From an uncultured Granulosicoccaceae bacterium (GTDB lineage: Bacteria > Pseudomonadota > Gammaproteobacteria > Granulosicoccales > Granulosicoccaceae), in the NCBI GenBank assembly GCA_937927895.1, contig CALGKA010000101.1, forward strand, positions 1-45,410: a DNA stretch of 45,410 bases, given 5' to 3'. The number at the start of each line of letters is the position of its first letter. Position 1 is the stretch's first letter. Made by a program: the position numbers and the translations under genes. Below are positions 15,951-25,142 of the stretch, in pieces. The notes below the pieces were generated by a model. It was not told the origin of the DNA. It did no database searches and saw only the letters and a program-made list of their open reading frames with translations.

Positions 15951-18464
15951 TTAGCTAGCCTTTTTCTTCTTTCTTTTGGTAGAAGAATTTGCCGATCTCT
16001 TAGAGGTTACTTGAGTAATACCAATTGACTCGCTAACCAAGTCTATAGGCTGTAATGATGTCGCTTTACGTTTCTCAGCGGCAAGCATTGATTCAAGCTC
16101 TTTGATGCGAGAGATCATGTTTGAGCCAGTATCGCGGCGTGTCACTACTATCTGTAATTCTAACTCGTGAATTCTATTGAGATACTCTTGCTCGGCAAGG
16201 CTTAGCTCATCAAACTGGCGCTGAAAATCTTCCGCTTGTCGCTCAAGCTTAGCTCGAGATTTTTTCTCTTGCTCAAGGTTGCTTTTGATTTTGCTGAGTT
16301 TAGCAGCTTCTTTCTCAAGCGCTTTTCTATCAGCTGCAGCAAGCTTGGCATCGGTGCGTAGTCGCTCTACTTCTTTTTCATTGAGGTTAAGCTCTTTTGC
16401 CAGTGCTTTCTTGTCAGCGATTGCATTCGCTAGCAGCTTATCCAGATCAGATAAGCGCTGGTCTGTTGCATCGCGGCCTTGCATAGAAGCTTTAAGTTCG
16501 CTTAACTCTTTCTCCGTAGCAGCGACGGCTTTCTGGGTATTGGCCAGGTTCTTTTTGGCATCGGATAACTTTGCTGCAAGGCCTTTGCTTTTTTCTGCCG
16601 CCGCTTGCGCTTTTGCAGCTTCGTTAGAGGCTATTGCTTGTTGTTTTTGCAGCTCACGTTTGAGTTCAGCTAGTTGATCGTTAAGGTTCTTAATGTTGTC
16701 CTTGTGATCTGTAATCTCATTTTGGTTGCGCTTGTCTTCTCGGTTGGCGAGTTTTAATTCACCTTCGCTTGAGGCGAGTTGCTTTTTAAGGTCTGCGATT
16801 TGATCTTTAAGATTCGCTTCTTTATCGCGTGCCGCCTCAACTGCTTTGTCGTGCGTGGCCTTAATTTTATTTTCACTTCTATCTAGCGCACGGTCAAGGT
16901 CGGTAATTTTTTGATCTGCTTTCTTCAACGCATTTAAGTGGTTGCGCTCAAGAGCTCTATGCTCAGCTTGTAAAGCAGCCAGTTGCTTTGCTGCCGTGCC
17001 ACTGCCATCAGACTTGGCTTCTTTAGCGGCCAGTGCTATGCGCAGTTTTTCTATTGTTTCTTTGTGTGCTTCGTTGCTGCGTTGTAGTTCGGCGCGAAGC
17101 GATCTTGCATCTGCATCGAGCGAGCGTACTTCCTCTTCCAAGACTGAGATGTCAGCTTCAAGCATGTCGCGCTGGTTATTAGCAATTTTAGAATCAGTGA
17201 TCTTGGTGTTTAGATCTTCTTTAAGTGCTTGGATAGATTGCTCTAGCATTGCGCATTTTTTATCACTGGCACTTTTTGCTTTGGTGCTAGATTCCAGTTG
17301 CTTTTCAAGGTTTGCAGCTGTCTTTTTTGCTTCTGCCTTGTGATCTTCAAGCTGTGCTTTTACTCGAGCGTGTTTTCTTTCTAAACGCTGACGCTCTTTT
17401 TCAGAGGCTGCCATTTCGGTTTCTTTTACCGTGAGTTTAGATTCTGCTGTCTCTTTTTCTTTTTGGAAAATAGTCTGCTGTTGCTCGCCTTGTGCTATCT
17501 CACTGCGTAGGCGTGCGATCTCAGATTCGAGTTTAGCAATTGCTGCACTAGAAGTGCTATGTGCTTGAGTTTTATCTTCTGCGAGACGTAGGCGTTCTGC
17601 TAAGGCTGCTTCTAATTTTACAGCGATTGCGTCATTGGTCTGTTGTAGAGACTTCTGTTGTGCCTGCAGTGCGTCTATTGATCTCTTAAGGGCATTGAGT
17701 TCAGAGTCAGCGAGCTTGCACTCGGTGTCTTTCTTTGTCAGTTGCTCTTTAAGTGATTCGACTTTGTTTTCAGCATTCGCGGCTAATTCGGTAGCGCTAT
17801 TTAGTGCGTTATTGGCTTTTTGAAGCTCGCTGTTTTCATGGTGAAGGCTGTTTTTAAGTGTGTTTATTTCAGCGTCTTTCTTGTGTTTCGCATCATTAAG
17901 CTGCATTTGCAGATCATTGATTTCTTTTTGCAAGTTTGAACGCTCATTTCTGGCGCGCTCTGCTGCAGCTTGATTATTTTCAAGGCGTGCATTCATTTCC
18001 GCCAAGCGCCCTTCAAGCGCTGCACGCTTACCTTGTGCTTCGGTTAGCGCCAGATTGGTTTGTTGCAGAGACGCTTTTTCTTGATTGAGATCATTATTAA
18101 AGCGAGTAAGCTGGCCATCTTTGTCCGCCAGTTCACGCTTCATGTGCTCAATAGTAGAGTCTGATTCGCCAATTTTAGCTCGAAGCGTTGCGATCTTTGC
18201 TTTTGTAGGGGGTACTTCAGACTTCAGATCGTTGATCTTGCTTTGAAGTTTGGCAACGCTGCGATCCCTTGCGGCGATTTCGTTTTGCACTTGCGTTAAC
18301 GCTGTTTTAATAGGCGTTATTGAGTGCTCTGATTGCTGCAGGCGGGTTTTTAATTTTTCTTCGGTACGTGAAGCTTTTAATTTTCTTAAAATCCAACCAA
18401 TCAATAACCCGAGTACGGTTGCGATCAGAAGAATTAGCAATACCTGTGAGACTAAATAAAGCAT
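15951..18464 (-). CDS. Membrane-anchored long coiled-coil protein
   Basis: 837 residues: one N-terminal membrane segment (about 4-26) and then continuous coiled coil, rich in Lys, Glu, Ala, Gln, Leu, to about residue 780. The tail ends in a very basic cluster (KRKKKK). There is no recognisable enzymatic domain. Low-complexity heptads make family assignment by similarity unsafe; smc- or tropomyosin-like matches would be compositional. The start codon lies two bases after the stop of the BON/OmpA gene, so the two are translationally coupled and likely function together, perhaps as an envelope tether: inner-membrane anchor here, peptidoglycan binding there. Which side the coil occupies is unclear; the basic residues just after the segment (RKLK) favour a cytoplasmic coil, which would argue against a simple periplasmic tether. 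Confidence 0.8.
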   Translation of the reverse strand: MLYLVSQVLLILLIATVLGLLIGWILRKLKASRTEEKLKTRLQQSEHSITPIKTALTQVQNEIAARDRSVAKLQSKINDLKSEVPPTKAKIATLRAKIGESDSTIEHMKRELADKDGQLTRFNNDLNQEKASLQQTNLALTEAQGKRAALEGRLAEMNARLENNQAAAERARNERSNLQKEINDLQMQLNDAKHKKDAEINTLKNSLHHENSELQKANNALNSATELAANAENKVESLKEQLTKKDTECKLADSELNALKRSIDALQAQQKSLQQTNDAIAVKLEAALAERLRLAEDKTQAHSTSSAAIAKLESEIARLRSEIAQGEQQQTIFQKEKETAESKLTVKETEMAASEKERQRLERKHARVKAQLEDHKAEAKKTAANLEKQLESSTKAKSASDKKCAMLEQSIQALKEDLNTKITDSKIANNQRDMLEADISVLEEEVRSLDADARSLRAELQRSNEAHKETIEKLRIALAAKEAKSDGSGTAAKQLAALQAEHRALERNHLNALKKADQKITDLDRALDRSENKIKATHDKAVEAARDKEANLKDQIADLKKQLASSEGELKLANREDKRNQNEITDHKDNIKNLNDQLAELKRELQKQQAIASNEAAKAQAAAEKSKGLAAKLSDAKKNLANTQKAVAATEKELSELKASMQGRDATDQRLSDLDKLLANAIADKKALAKELNLNEKEVERLRTDAKLAAADRKALEKEAAKLSKIKSNLEQEKKSRAKLERQAEDFQRQFDELSLAEQEYLNRIHELELQIVVTRRDTGSNMISRIKELESMLAAEKRKATSLQPIDLVSESIGITQVTSKRSANSSTKRKKKKAS

Positions 18465-18466
18465 GT

Positions 18467-19540
18467 CTACTCCGAGCTCTGTGTGCTGATAATGGTTTGA
18501 TTAAGGGTGTCTAATTTTACTGCGTCGTTTAGAAATCTGACTTCCACCCGACGATTGAATGCTTTGTCTGCGTGTGATTCATTCGATGCTACCGGTCTGG
18601 TTTCACCGTATGCGAATGACGCGATGTGTTTTGCTTCAAGTCCGTTTAGCAGCAAGAACTTTGTGACTTCGTCGGCGCGAGACTGGCTCAACAGATAGTT
18701 GTAGTCTTCGCTGCCATCCTGGTCAGCATGCGCTTCGACTATGATATTGCCTTCCGTATCAGGGGCGCATTCTTTGACCATGTCGATAAGTTTGACCAAA
18801 GGTTCTTTGTACATATCTTTGATATATGCAGTATCTATGTCAAAAAGAACCATTTCATTTACTTCTGAATGTGTGGCTATGTTTTGGCAATATGCGGTTG
18901 TAGTCACTGCCGCTGCTGCAACTTGTATTTCAGTGGTAAGCTTCAGCGGGTCGATCAACGCATGTTGGCTTTGTAGGTGTTGTTCGATCTGGGCTTTGGT
19001 CGATGCATTCGGTGCTTCACCGGTAATCCGAAGTTGCTCTTCATCAATCCAAAGTTGACCGTTATTCATCCTGCTAACAGCACCTGCCGCTAAAGCGATT
19101 TTTGCAGGGCTATTGATCAGTGGTCGAGCACCGGCAGTCAGGTTTGATACTGCCTCAAGTGGCGCAATAGATTTCTCAAAGTCTTTATTGGCTTGTAGAT
19201 CGTCTACTGTGCCATTAATGACAAATTGTTGGCCGTTTTCATATTTTGCGTGAACCTTGTAGGGGCCCATTACTGATAGAGAGTCACGGGTAGCACGCAC
19301 GCCATAAACTTCATCAACAGTGCTAAGCGCTGCCTTACGGCTGCTTTCGTCTGATACGTGACCTTTAAGCGTCACGTCGCGACCGTCTACTTCAAGTTCA
19401 ACAGCAGGTTTGTAGGCCGCTATTGCCGAATTTGTTCGGTCCGTAATATCCTGCTCAATTTTCGCAGTGAATATTGTCGCACCAATCCAGTAAGTTACTC
19501 CAAGGAGTGCACTCAGGATTGCCAAAGGAATTAGGCGCAT
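18467..19540 (-). CDS. BON-repeat protein with C-terminal OmpA peptidoglycan-binding domain
   Basis: 357 residues. An N-terminal hydrophobic segment (about 3-21) acts as a signal anchor. BON-like modules follow, the clearest at about residues 30-90 (VDGRDVTLKGHVSDESSRKA), with weaker ones near 105-130 and 165-205. The OmpA/MotB-like domain lies at about 225-345, with the EAHADQDGSEDYNYLLSQSRA segment and the conserved N-R-R-V-E-V closing motif. BON modules bind lipid or membrane surfaces in known relatives, and OmpA-like domains bind peptidoglycan. The domain order recalls mycobacterial ArfA-type BON-OmpA proteins. It is the first gene of a two-gene minus-strand operon with the coiled-coil gene, two bases apart. 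Confidence 0.85.
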   Translation of the reverse strand: MRLIPLAILSALLGVTYWIGATIFTAKIEQDITDRTNSAIAAYKPAVELEVDGRDVTLKGHVSDESSRKAALSTVDEVYGVRATRDSLSVMGPYKVHAKYENGQQFVINGTVDDLQANKDFEKSIAPLEAVSNLTAGARPLINSPAKIALAAGAVSRMNNGQLWIDEEQLRITGEAPNASTKAQIEQHLQSQHALIDPLKLTTEIQVAAAAVTTTAYCQNIATHSEVNEMVLFDIDTAYIKDMYKEPLVKLIDMVKECAPDTEGNIIVEAHADQDGSEDYNYLLSQSRADEVTKFLLLNGLEAKHIASFAYGETRPVASNESHADKAFNRRVEVRFLNDAVKLDTLNQTIISTQSSE

Positions 19541-19708
19541 TTCACCATCCGTTAAATATTAATCAATAGGTCTTCTTGCATAACGCGCAAAAAATTGGCC
19601 AAGTGGGCGGAACTGGATCAAACTTGCCTCTGATGCACCCTTACATTCAGATAAAATCGGAACAAGGGCTTATACAAAGGCGTTTAGCCATAACCAGGAG
19701 CAACCCCA

Positions 19709-20704
19709 ATGAAGGCATTGGTATACACAGGCACAGAGGTCGTTGAATATCGTGATGAACCAGATCCCGTGCCAAGCGCCAGTGATGAAGTGTTAATTTC
19801 TGTTGATGCTTGCGGACTGTGTGGATCTGATATGCACGCTTATCACGGGTTGGATGCCAGGCGGGTGCCACCTTTGATATTGGGTCATGAGGTGACCGGA
19901 GTGGTGCAAAGTGGTACACGGCAGGGCGAGCGGGTGATCGTAAACCCACTATTGTCTTGTGGGTTCTGCGATTTTTGCACAGAAGGGCGGGCGCACTTAT
20001 GTGCCGAACGTGAGCTGATAGGGATGCGGCTCGCAGGTGCTTTTGCAGATTACGTAGTAGTGTCAGAAAAATCGCTATTATCAATGCCGGCTGACATGGA
20101 GGTGGCACATGCCAGCCTCACTGAGCCTGCTGCTGTGAGTTTGCACAGCGTAAACATGGCAGAGCGCGCACTGCATCGACCAATCTCTGAGGCGCGTGCA
20201 GTGGTCATTGGTGCAGGCGCAATTGGTGTTCTAGCGGCGTTGGTGCTGCAGAGTAAAGGCTGTGCAGATTTATACATCGGTGATACAGGCGAGCTGCGAC
20301 GCAAGACTGCTGAGCAGCATGGTTTTGGTCATGTATATGATCCAATCACAAGCGAGCCGGCTGCGGGAAGTTTTGATGTAGTCATTGATGCTGTTGGTAG
20401 CAACAAAACCCGTGAAGCGTCTAGCCGGTTAGCGCGTGCCGGTGGGGTGATTTGTCATATTGGATTGCAAGATGATGCCGCGGGTCTTGATACTCGCAGG
20501 CTCACGTTGCAAGAGATCACCTTTATAGGAAATTACTGTTACACAACGGCAGATATGCAGGCCGCAAGCAAGGCAATCTATTCAGGTAAACTTGGCAATC
20601 TAAAGTGGCTAGAGCATCGGTCTCTTGCAGATGGCGCATCGGCATTCTCTGATGTGCATCGTGGCGTAGCTGCTGCCCCTAAAATAGTGTTATTTCCGGG
20701 CTAG
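19709..20704 (+). CDS. Zinc-dependent medium-chain alcohol / polyol dehydrogenase
   Basis: A predicted cytoplasmic NAD(P)-dependent oxidoreductase of the MDR family, in the threonine-dehydrogenase / sorbitol-dehydrogenase branch; the substrate is unknown. The catalytic zinc site is visible as CGSD (Cys38) with GHE (His60, Glu61). The structural zinc site is the four cysteines 84, 87, 90 and 98 (C-x2-C-x2-C-x7-C). The Rossmann motif is GAGAIG. The ATG at 19709 follows AGGAG. The length of 331 residues is usual. Its TAG stop (20702-20704) lies at the first three bases of a terminal-inverted-repeat element, so the C-terminus may have been set by insertion of that element. It is isolated, with no operon partner. 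Confidence 0.84.
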   Translation: MKALVYTGTEVVEYRDEPDPVPSASDEVLISVDACGLCGSDMHAYHGLDARRVPPLILGHEVTGVVQSGTRQGERVIVNPLLSCGFCDFCTEGRAHLCAERELIGMRLAGAFADYVVVSEKSLLSMPADMEVAHASLTEPAAVSLHSVNMAERALHRPISEARAVVIGAGAIGVLAALVLQSKGCADLYIGDTGELRRKTAEQHGFGHVYDPITSEPAAGSFDVVIDAVGSNKTREASSRLARAGGVICHIGLQDDAAGLDTRRLTLQEITFIGNYCYTTADMQAASKAIYSGKLGNLKWLEHRSLADGASAFSDVHRGVAAAPKIVLFPG

Positions 20705-20870
20705 CTATTGGCCGTCCATAAACGAACGCTACTGTGGTGGCCCCAAGCACGCAATCTTTCGACTACCCTATGTGGTTATTTAGAACGACTAAACGCCCAC
20801 ATGTGGTAGCCGAAATCTCACGCACTTGTGACAACCTCGCTACGCGCTGTTTATGGACGGACGCTAGCCA
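20702..20870. mobile_element. MITE-like terminal-inverted-repeat element, copy A (169 bp)
   Basis: The element is bounded by inverted ends: TAGCTATTGGCCGTCC followed by ATAAAC on the left, and GTTTATGGACGGACGCTAGC on the right. Its reverse complement matches copy C (34111-34279) over the whole length, about four in five bases by eye, and copy B (32724-32804) at both ends. It has no coding capacity. It begins within the stop codon of the dehydrogenase gene and ends 24 bases before the ferrochelatase stop. Confidence 0.8.
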
Positions 20871-20894
20871 ATTATTATTCTGTATTTATAGATT

Positions 20895-21995
20895 CTAAGC
20901 GGGTGCGCCGAGTGCCAATGCTCGTTGTTTAGATGCAGCCAGCGCCTCTTTATCGTTTACATCAATCTGATCACCCTCTGGCCATCCCTTGCTGTGGCGT
21001 GCGATTAGAGAAGCGAGTGCATTAATGTGTGCCGTTTGATCGTTAAGTGCCGGTATGTAGCTGAATTCTTCACCGCCTGCGTGGATAAAGTATTCTCGGT
21101 TTTCTTCGTCAATCTCTTCTATTGTCTCCAGGCAGTCTGCCGCAAATCCCGGGCAGATAACGTTAATGCTTTTTACTCCTTCTGATGGCAATAATTTAAG
21201 AGTCTCATCGCAGTAAGGTTGTAGCCAAGGTTCACGACCAAAGCGTGATTGGAAGACCACCCGGTGTTCATCACTCGATAGCTGAAGGGCATTTGCAAGT
21301 AGCCGAGAGGTCGCTTGGCATTGGCAGAAGTAGGGATCACCTTTTGTTCTATATTTCTGCGGAATACCATGGTATGACATAACGAGTTGCTGCGCCTTTC
21401 CATGTTCCTGCCAATGGTCTCTAACAGACGTTGCCAGTGCCTCTATGTAGCTGGGTTCATCAAAGTACTGAGTAATAAACCGGCATTCTGGTATCCATCT
21501 AAGTTTACTGAGTTGTTTGGATACTTCATCGAACACTGATGCGACTGTTGATCCCGAGTACTGTGGATACATAGGTAAGACAATTAAACGTCGTACATTA
21601 GCATGCCGTAGCTCTGTTAATGCATCGGCGATAGACGGGTTGCCATAGCGCATGGCAAGCACCACTTTGGCATCAAGGTGGCCTGTGAGTTTTGTATTAA
21701 GCGCCGCCGCTTGTTTTTTACTGATGCTTAATAGTGGAGATCCGTTTTCATCATCCCAAACGGACTTATACGCTTCTGCTGTTTTTGCTGGCCGCAATCT
21801 TAAAATGACAACATTGAGTATTAACCACCAAAGCACCCGCGGAACTTCAACTACTCGAGGGTCGCTTAAAAATTCTTTGAGGTAGCGCCTAACGTCCGGT
21901 ACGTCAGTAGAGTCTGGTGTACCCAGATTAACCAGCAATACGCCGAGGCGCGACGGGCTTCCGTGCTGGTAGTCAGCATCTCCCAGATATTTCAT
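20895..21995 (-). CDS. hemH: Ferrochelatase
   Basis: Inserts Fe2+ into protoporphyrin IX, the last step of protoheme synthesis, at the cytoplasmic membrane surface. The family start LLVNLGTPDS is at about residues 20-29. The catalytic His is in VMSYHGIP (His209). The GDPYFCQC segment follows, and the acidic C-terminal signature CPGFAADCLETIEEI at about 281-295. The length of 366 residues is normal for proteobacterial HemH. The ATG at 21995 has AAAGAG upstream. The downstream side is closed only by the repeat element at 20702-20870. It is a single gene facing the dehydrogenase convergently and divergent from priA across about 500 bases. Confidence 0.95.
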   Translation of the reverse strand: MKYLGDADYQHGSPSRLGVLLVNLGTPDSTDVPDVRRYLKEFLSDPRVVEVPRVLWWLILNVVILRLRPAKTAEAYKSVWDDENGSPLLSISKKQAAALNTKLTGHLDAKVVLAMRYGNPSIADALTELRHANVRRLIVLPMYPQYSGSTVASVFDEVSKQLSKLRWIPECRFITQYFDEPSYIEALATSVRDHWQEHGKAQQLVMSYHGIPQKYRTKGDPYFCQCQATSRLLANALQLSSDEHRVVFQSRFGREPWLQPYCDETLKLLPSEGVKSINVICPGFAADCLETIEEIDEENREYFIHAGGEEFSYIPALNDQTAHINALASLIARHSKGWPEGDQIDVNDKEALAASKQRALALGAPA

Positions 21996-22503
21996 TTTTT
22001 ACTCTTTGAAATTGATTGATTCTTAATTGGGTAGTTTATTTCATCATGAGGCCCCAGCGAATACTTATTACCGGGTTCTAGTATGATGCGCCTATTCGGA
22101 ATGCCTGGAAGACTGAATTCAGGTCGGGAAATTGACGCCAAGTTAGTTAACAGTGCTGGGATTTTTTTGACCAGTCAAGCTAATAGAGCCGTTTAAGGCC
22201 AGCTAAACGTTGTAGTTGCAGCTCTCCTGTGAAACCTGGCGAGTGATAAATGTGTTGCACTATTTGATCAACAGAATTTGTGGTGAACGGACTTACTCAC
22301 ATTCTAAATTTTTAGATAGGTTGCTATAAGAAATCAAAGAAAAAATCAATACCCAACTGAAAAAAGGCACTAACTCGTTGTAAACGCAATGACTATTCGC
22401 AAACACCAAGTAAGGTTTAAATTTTTAGTATCATGCTGCTACCACGGGTTTTTCGCCTGGCACGAGTTTTTTCCACAGAGTTATCCACAGGCATATCCTG
22501 GCA
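21996..22503. other. 508-base divergent hemH-priA intergenic region
   Basis: It holds the upstream regions of hemH (minus) and priA (plus). I see no gene I would defend. The only distinctive element is the pair of DnaA-box-like sites near its right end, listed separately. The rest is AT-rich with no clear dyads. Confidence 0.5.
22469..22489 (+). promoter_or_regulatory. DnaA-box pair immediately upstream of priA
   Basis: TTATCCACA at 22481-22489 is a perfect match to the DnaA-box consensus. TTTTCCACA at 22469-22477 differs by one base and lies in the same orientation, 12 bases away. The pair ends 14 bases before the priA start codon. Confidence 0.55.
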
Positions 22504-24747
22504 ATGCAAGAAAAAAGTGGTTCACTTCTGTTCGATGAGCTAGATCAAGACGAGCTCACGATAGTAAAGGTCGCGATTGCGGTGCCGCTGTCTCGCAGTT
22601 TTGATTACCTACCTGACGGCCCGGTAAAAAAATATCTGCCCGGGTGCCGTGTGCGAGTGCCTTTTGGGAGAATGCAAAAAGTCGGCGTAGTGTTGGGCAC
22701 AGGCCCTGCGACAATAGAAATATCCAAGCTTAAAAAAGTAACTGAATTACTCGATGTATCCCCGGTTCTCCCGGACGAGATACTGGAGCTTGTTAATTGG
22801 GCTGCAGCGTATTACCACCATCCCGTCGGAGAGGCATTTGCCACCGCGTTGCCGATAATGCTGCGCAAAGGATCAAGTAAAGAAATCGAACGCCCGTGTG
22901 ATTACGCCTTAACGGATGCGGGCCAGGCAACGCTTGAAATAAAGCGTGCACCAGCACAAGCGGCACTATTAAATTTTATAAGATCAAGTGATGGGGCTGT
23001 CAGTGCGGCGGAATGCCGATTATTTGATGATCGTTGGTCGACTGTTATAAAGCCATTAATAAAGAAAGAATTAGTTAAAAAGGTATGGCCGGAATACAAC
23101 CCGAATGAATCAACACCTGTTGTCACGCTTAACGAAGAACAACGCCTTGCGAGTGAAAAACTGCATGAGAATTTAGACCATTATTATTGTGCCTTAATTG
23201 ATGGCATCACCGGCAGCGGTAAAACTGAAGTTTATCTTGATGTTGCGCGCACAGTAATTCAGGCAGGTAAGCAGGTCTTGGTGGTATTGCCAGAGATAGG
23301 TTTAACACCTCAATTGGTAGCGCGCTTTAGAACGGCACTGGCTTGTCAGGTTGAGGTACTGCATTCAGGTCTTAACGATACTGAAAGAATGCTTGCTTGG
23401 CATGCCGCTGCTGATGGCAGTGCGCACGTGCTTATAGGTACACGTTCAGCGGTATTTACACCGATGCCTGGTCTAGGGCTAATAGTGGTTGATGAAGAGC
23501 ATGATGGTTCTTTAAAACAACAAGATGGTTTTAGATATCAGGCACGTGATTTAGCTTTGCTGCGTGCAAGAAAAGCAAAAATACCTATTGCGCTAGGCTC
23601 AGCAACGCCGTCACTTGAGTCTTTGCACAACGCGCAAAAAGGTTTGTACGAAACTCTATATTTACGTAATCGTGCAGCTGGTGCAAAGTTACCGAAAATG
23701 ATTTCAGTTGATGGTCGGGGTAGTGAGGTAGATCAAGGGCTTTCACGTCGGCTACTTTTATTGATGGATGAAGTATTAGCGCGCGGCGAGCAAGTGATGG
23801 TATTTATTAATCGTCGCGGTTATGCTCCAGTGCTCATGTGTGAAGCCTGTAAAAGCATTGCAGATTGTGATCATTGTGATGCACACATGACAGTCCACGC
23901 TTATTCTGGCCGGCTGCGTTGTCACCACTGTGGTGCTGAGCGTGCAGTGCCGTTAGCGTGTGGTGCGTGTGAAGCTACAGAGCTTGTTAATGTAGGGGTT
24001 GGTACTGAACGCATCGACGAGTTTCTTAGTGAGAAATTCCCTGACTACAAAGTGTTGCGTATAGACCGTGATAGCACCCGACGCAAAGGTGAGCTCCAAA
24101 AACATCTTGCGGCCGCCACGGATGGTAGCGCCAACATATTAGTCGGTACGCAAATGTTGGCTAAGGGCCATAACTTCCCGCTGGTGACACTGGTCGGTGT
24201 AATAGATGCAGACAGAGGGTTGTTTGGTTCAGACTTTCGGGCTGTAGAACAAATGGGGCAACTCATTTTACAGGTAGCCGGGCGCGCTGGGCGTGCGAAA
24301 AAGCCCGGCGTAGTATTAGTGCAATCGCGCAATCCAGATCACCCTCTGCTGCAAGTGTTGTTGGCAGAGGGGTATACAGAGTTTGCGAATCAGCTCCTCG
24401 AGGAGCGTCAATTGGCGCAATGGCCGCCGTTTGTTTATGTCGCGCTATTGCGGGCCGAGTCTGTCTCAAAAGAAGGCGCTAAGCAGTATTTATCTGAAAT
24501 GAAGCGGCTTATTCGATCGCTGACGGATGCTGATGCGGAGATAAAATCAAAAGTTTCTGTGCTTGGGCCCGCCCACGCGCCAATGGAAAGATTGGCGGGA
24601 AGGTACCGTGCTCAGCTACTATTTTTGTCGCCTGTACGTAAACCGTTACATAAAATGCTCGCATCGCTTAGGCCCAATCTGGAAATTCACCCTTTATCGA
24701 GAAAAGTTCGTTGGTCTTTAGATATCGACCCACACGATATGTTGTGA
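22504..24747 (+). CDS. priA: Primosomal protein N' (replication restart helicase PriA)
   Basis: A superfamily-2 DNA helicase that binds stalled forks and reloads the replisome. The N-terminal 3'-DNA-binding region contains VAIAVPLSRSFDYL (from residue 23). Walker A GITGSGKTE lies around residues 234-242, and the Walker B DEEH box at 330-333. Eight cysteines in four pairs bind two zinc ions (Cys446, 449, 455, 458, 473, 476, 486, 489). The GTQMLAKGHNFP and AGRAGRAKKPG helicase motifs follow. The length of 747 residues is normal. The ATG at 22504 has a poor ribosome-binding site. DnaA-box-like sequences lie just upstream. The SPOR gene follows, as in the priA-ftsN vicinity of many gammaproteobacteria, here without argS or hslVU. 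Confidence 0.96.
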   Translation: MQEKSGSLLFDELDQDELTIVKVAIAVPLSRSFDYLPDGPVKKYLPGCRVRVPFGRMQKVGVVLGTGPATIEISKLKKVTELLDVSPVLPDEILELVNWAAAYYHHPVGEAFATALPIMLRKGSSKEIERPCDYALTDAGQATLEIKRAPAQAALLNFIRSSDGAVSAAECRLFDDRWSTVIKPLIKKELVKKVWPEYNPNESTPVVTLNEEQRLASEKLHENLDHYYCALIDGITGSGKTEVYLDVARTVIQAGKQVLVVLPEIGLTPQLVARFRTALACQVEVLHSGLNDTERMLAWHAAADGSAHVLIGTRSAVFTPMPGLGLIVVDEEHDGSLKQQDGFRYQARDLALLRARKAKIPIALGSATPSLESLHNAQKGLYETLYLRNRAAGAKLPKMISVDGRGSEVDQGLSRRLLLLMDEVLARGEQVMVFINRRGYAPVLMCEACKSIADCDHCDAHMTVHAYSGRLRCHHCGAERAVPLACGACEATELVNVGVGTERIDEFLSEKFPDYKVLRIDRDSTRRKGELQKHLAAATDGSANILVGTQMLAKGHNFPLVTLVGVIDADRGLFGSDFRAVEQMGQLILQVAGRAGRAKKPGVVLVQSRNPDHPLLQVLLAEGYTEFANQLLEERQLAQWPPFVYVALLRAESVSKEGAKQYLSEMKRLIRSLTDADAEIKSKVSVLGPAHAPMERLAGRYRAQLLFLSPVRKPLHKMLASLRPNLEIHPLSRKVRWSLDIDPHDML

Positions 24748-25142
24748 CCTTCTTTCTTTTAGTTACTAGATGTTGTGGGTCATGAGTTTGTGTCTACCAA
24801 GCCTCAAAAAAACTTTAACCTTAATGTAGTCAATAGCTTTCGCTATAGAACCTCAAGCGTTAGAATAAGAACCTGAGCTAACTACTTGACGAGCAATTAA
24901 AAGTTCAAAAATCAGGTATAATCTCAAAGGTAAGAAATCTGATACAAGGCGTGACGTTCAGGCCTGCAGTTTTTAGAAAACGAGCTATATCAATTGCTTG
25001 AGTACAGATTAAGGGCTAGCACCAACCTTGTCTCAAGCTGGCGATACTAAAACAGGTACGGATGCTGCGCGTCCAGTTGAGCAAGTGTTTGCAAGGTCAA
25101 GGTCCGCTTGACCAATCAAGCAGCTGCGCAACTGATATGTAA
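24748..25142. other. 395-base gap between priA and the SPOR gene
   Basis: No gene is supported. It contains a TATAAT at 24917-24922 without a well-spaced -35, and a large inverted-repeat structure at 25074-25134 just before the next start. In relatives this position can hold argS, but no trace of argS is seen here. Confidence 0.45.
25074..25134 (+). promoter_or_regulatory. Nested hairpin in the leader of the SPOR gene
   Basis: The inner stem is GGTCAAG / CTTGACC with a 5-base loop (25095-25113). The outer arms CAGTTGAGCA (25074-25083) and TGCGCAACTG (25125-25134) pair with one mismatch. The structure ends 8 bases before the first possible start codon, so it could influence translation; a protein-binding dyad is the alternative. 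Confidence 0.4.

Noticed and set aside
16279..18514. Several plus-strand frames of 60-130 codons rich in Ser, Ala and Leu opposite the coiled-coil gene
   Set aside because: They are antisense shadows of Lys/Glu/Ala-rich coiled-coil codons; no start signals or families.
22083..22196. A 37-codon plus-strand frame between hemH and priA
   Set aside because: No ribosome-binding site or recognisable sequence; likely chance.
24917..24922. A TATAAT hexamer between priA and the SPOR gene
   Set aside because: No properly spaced -35 hexamer was found; too weak to list as a promoter.
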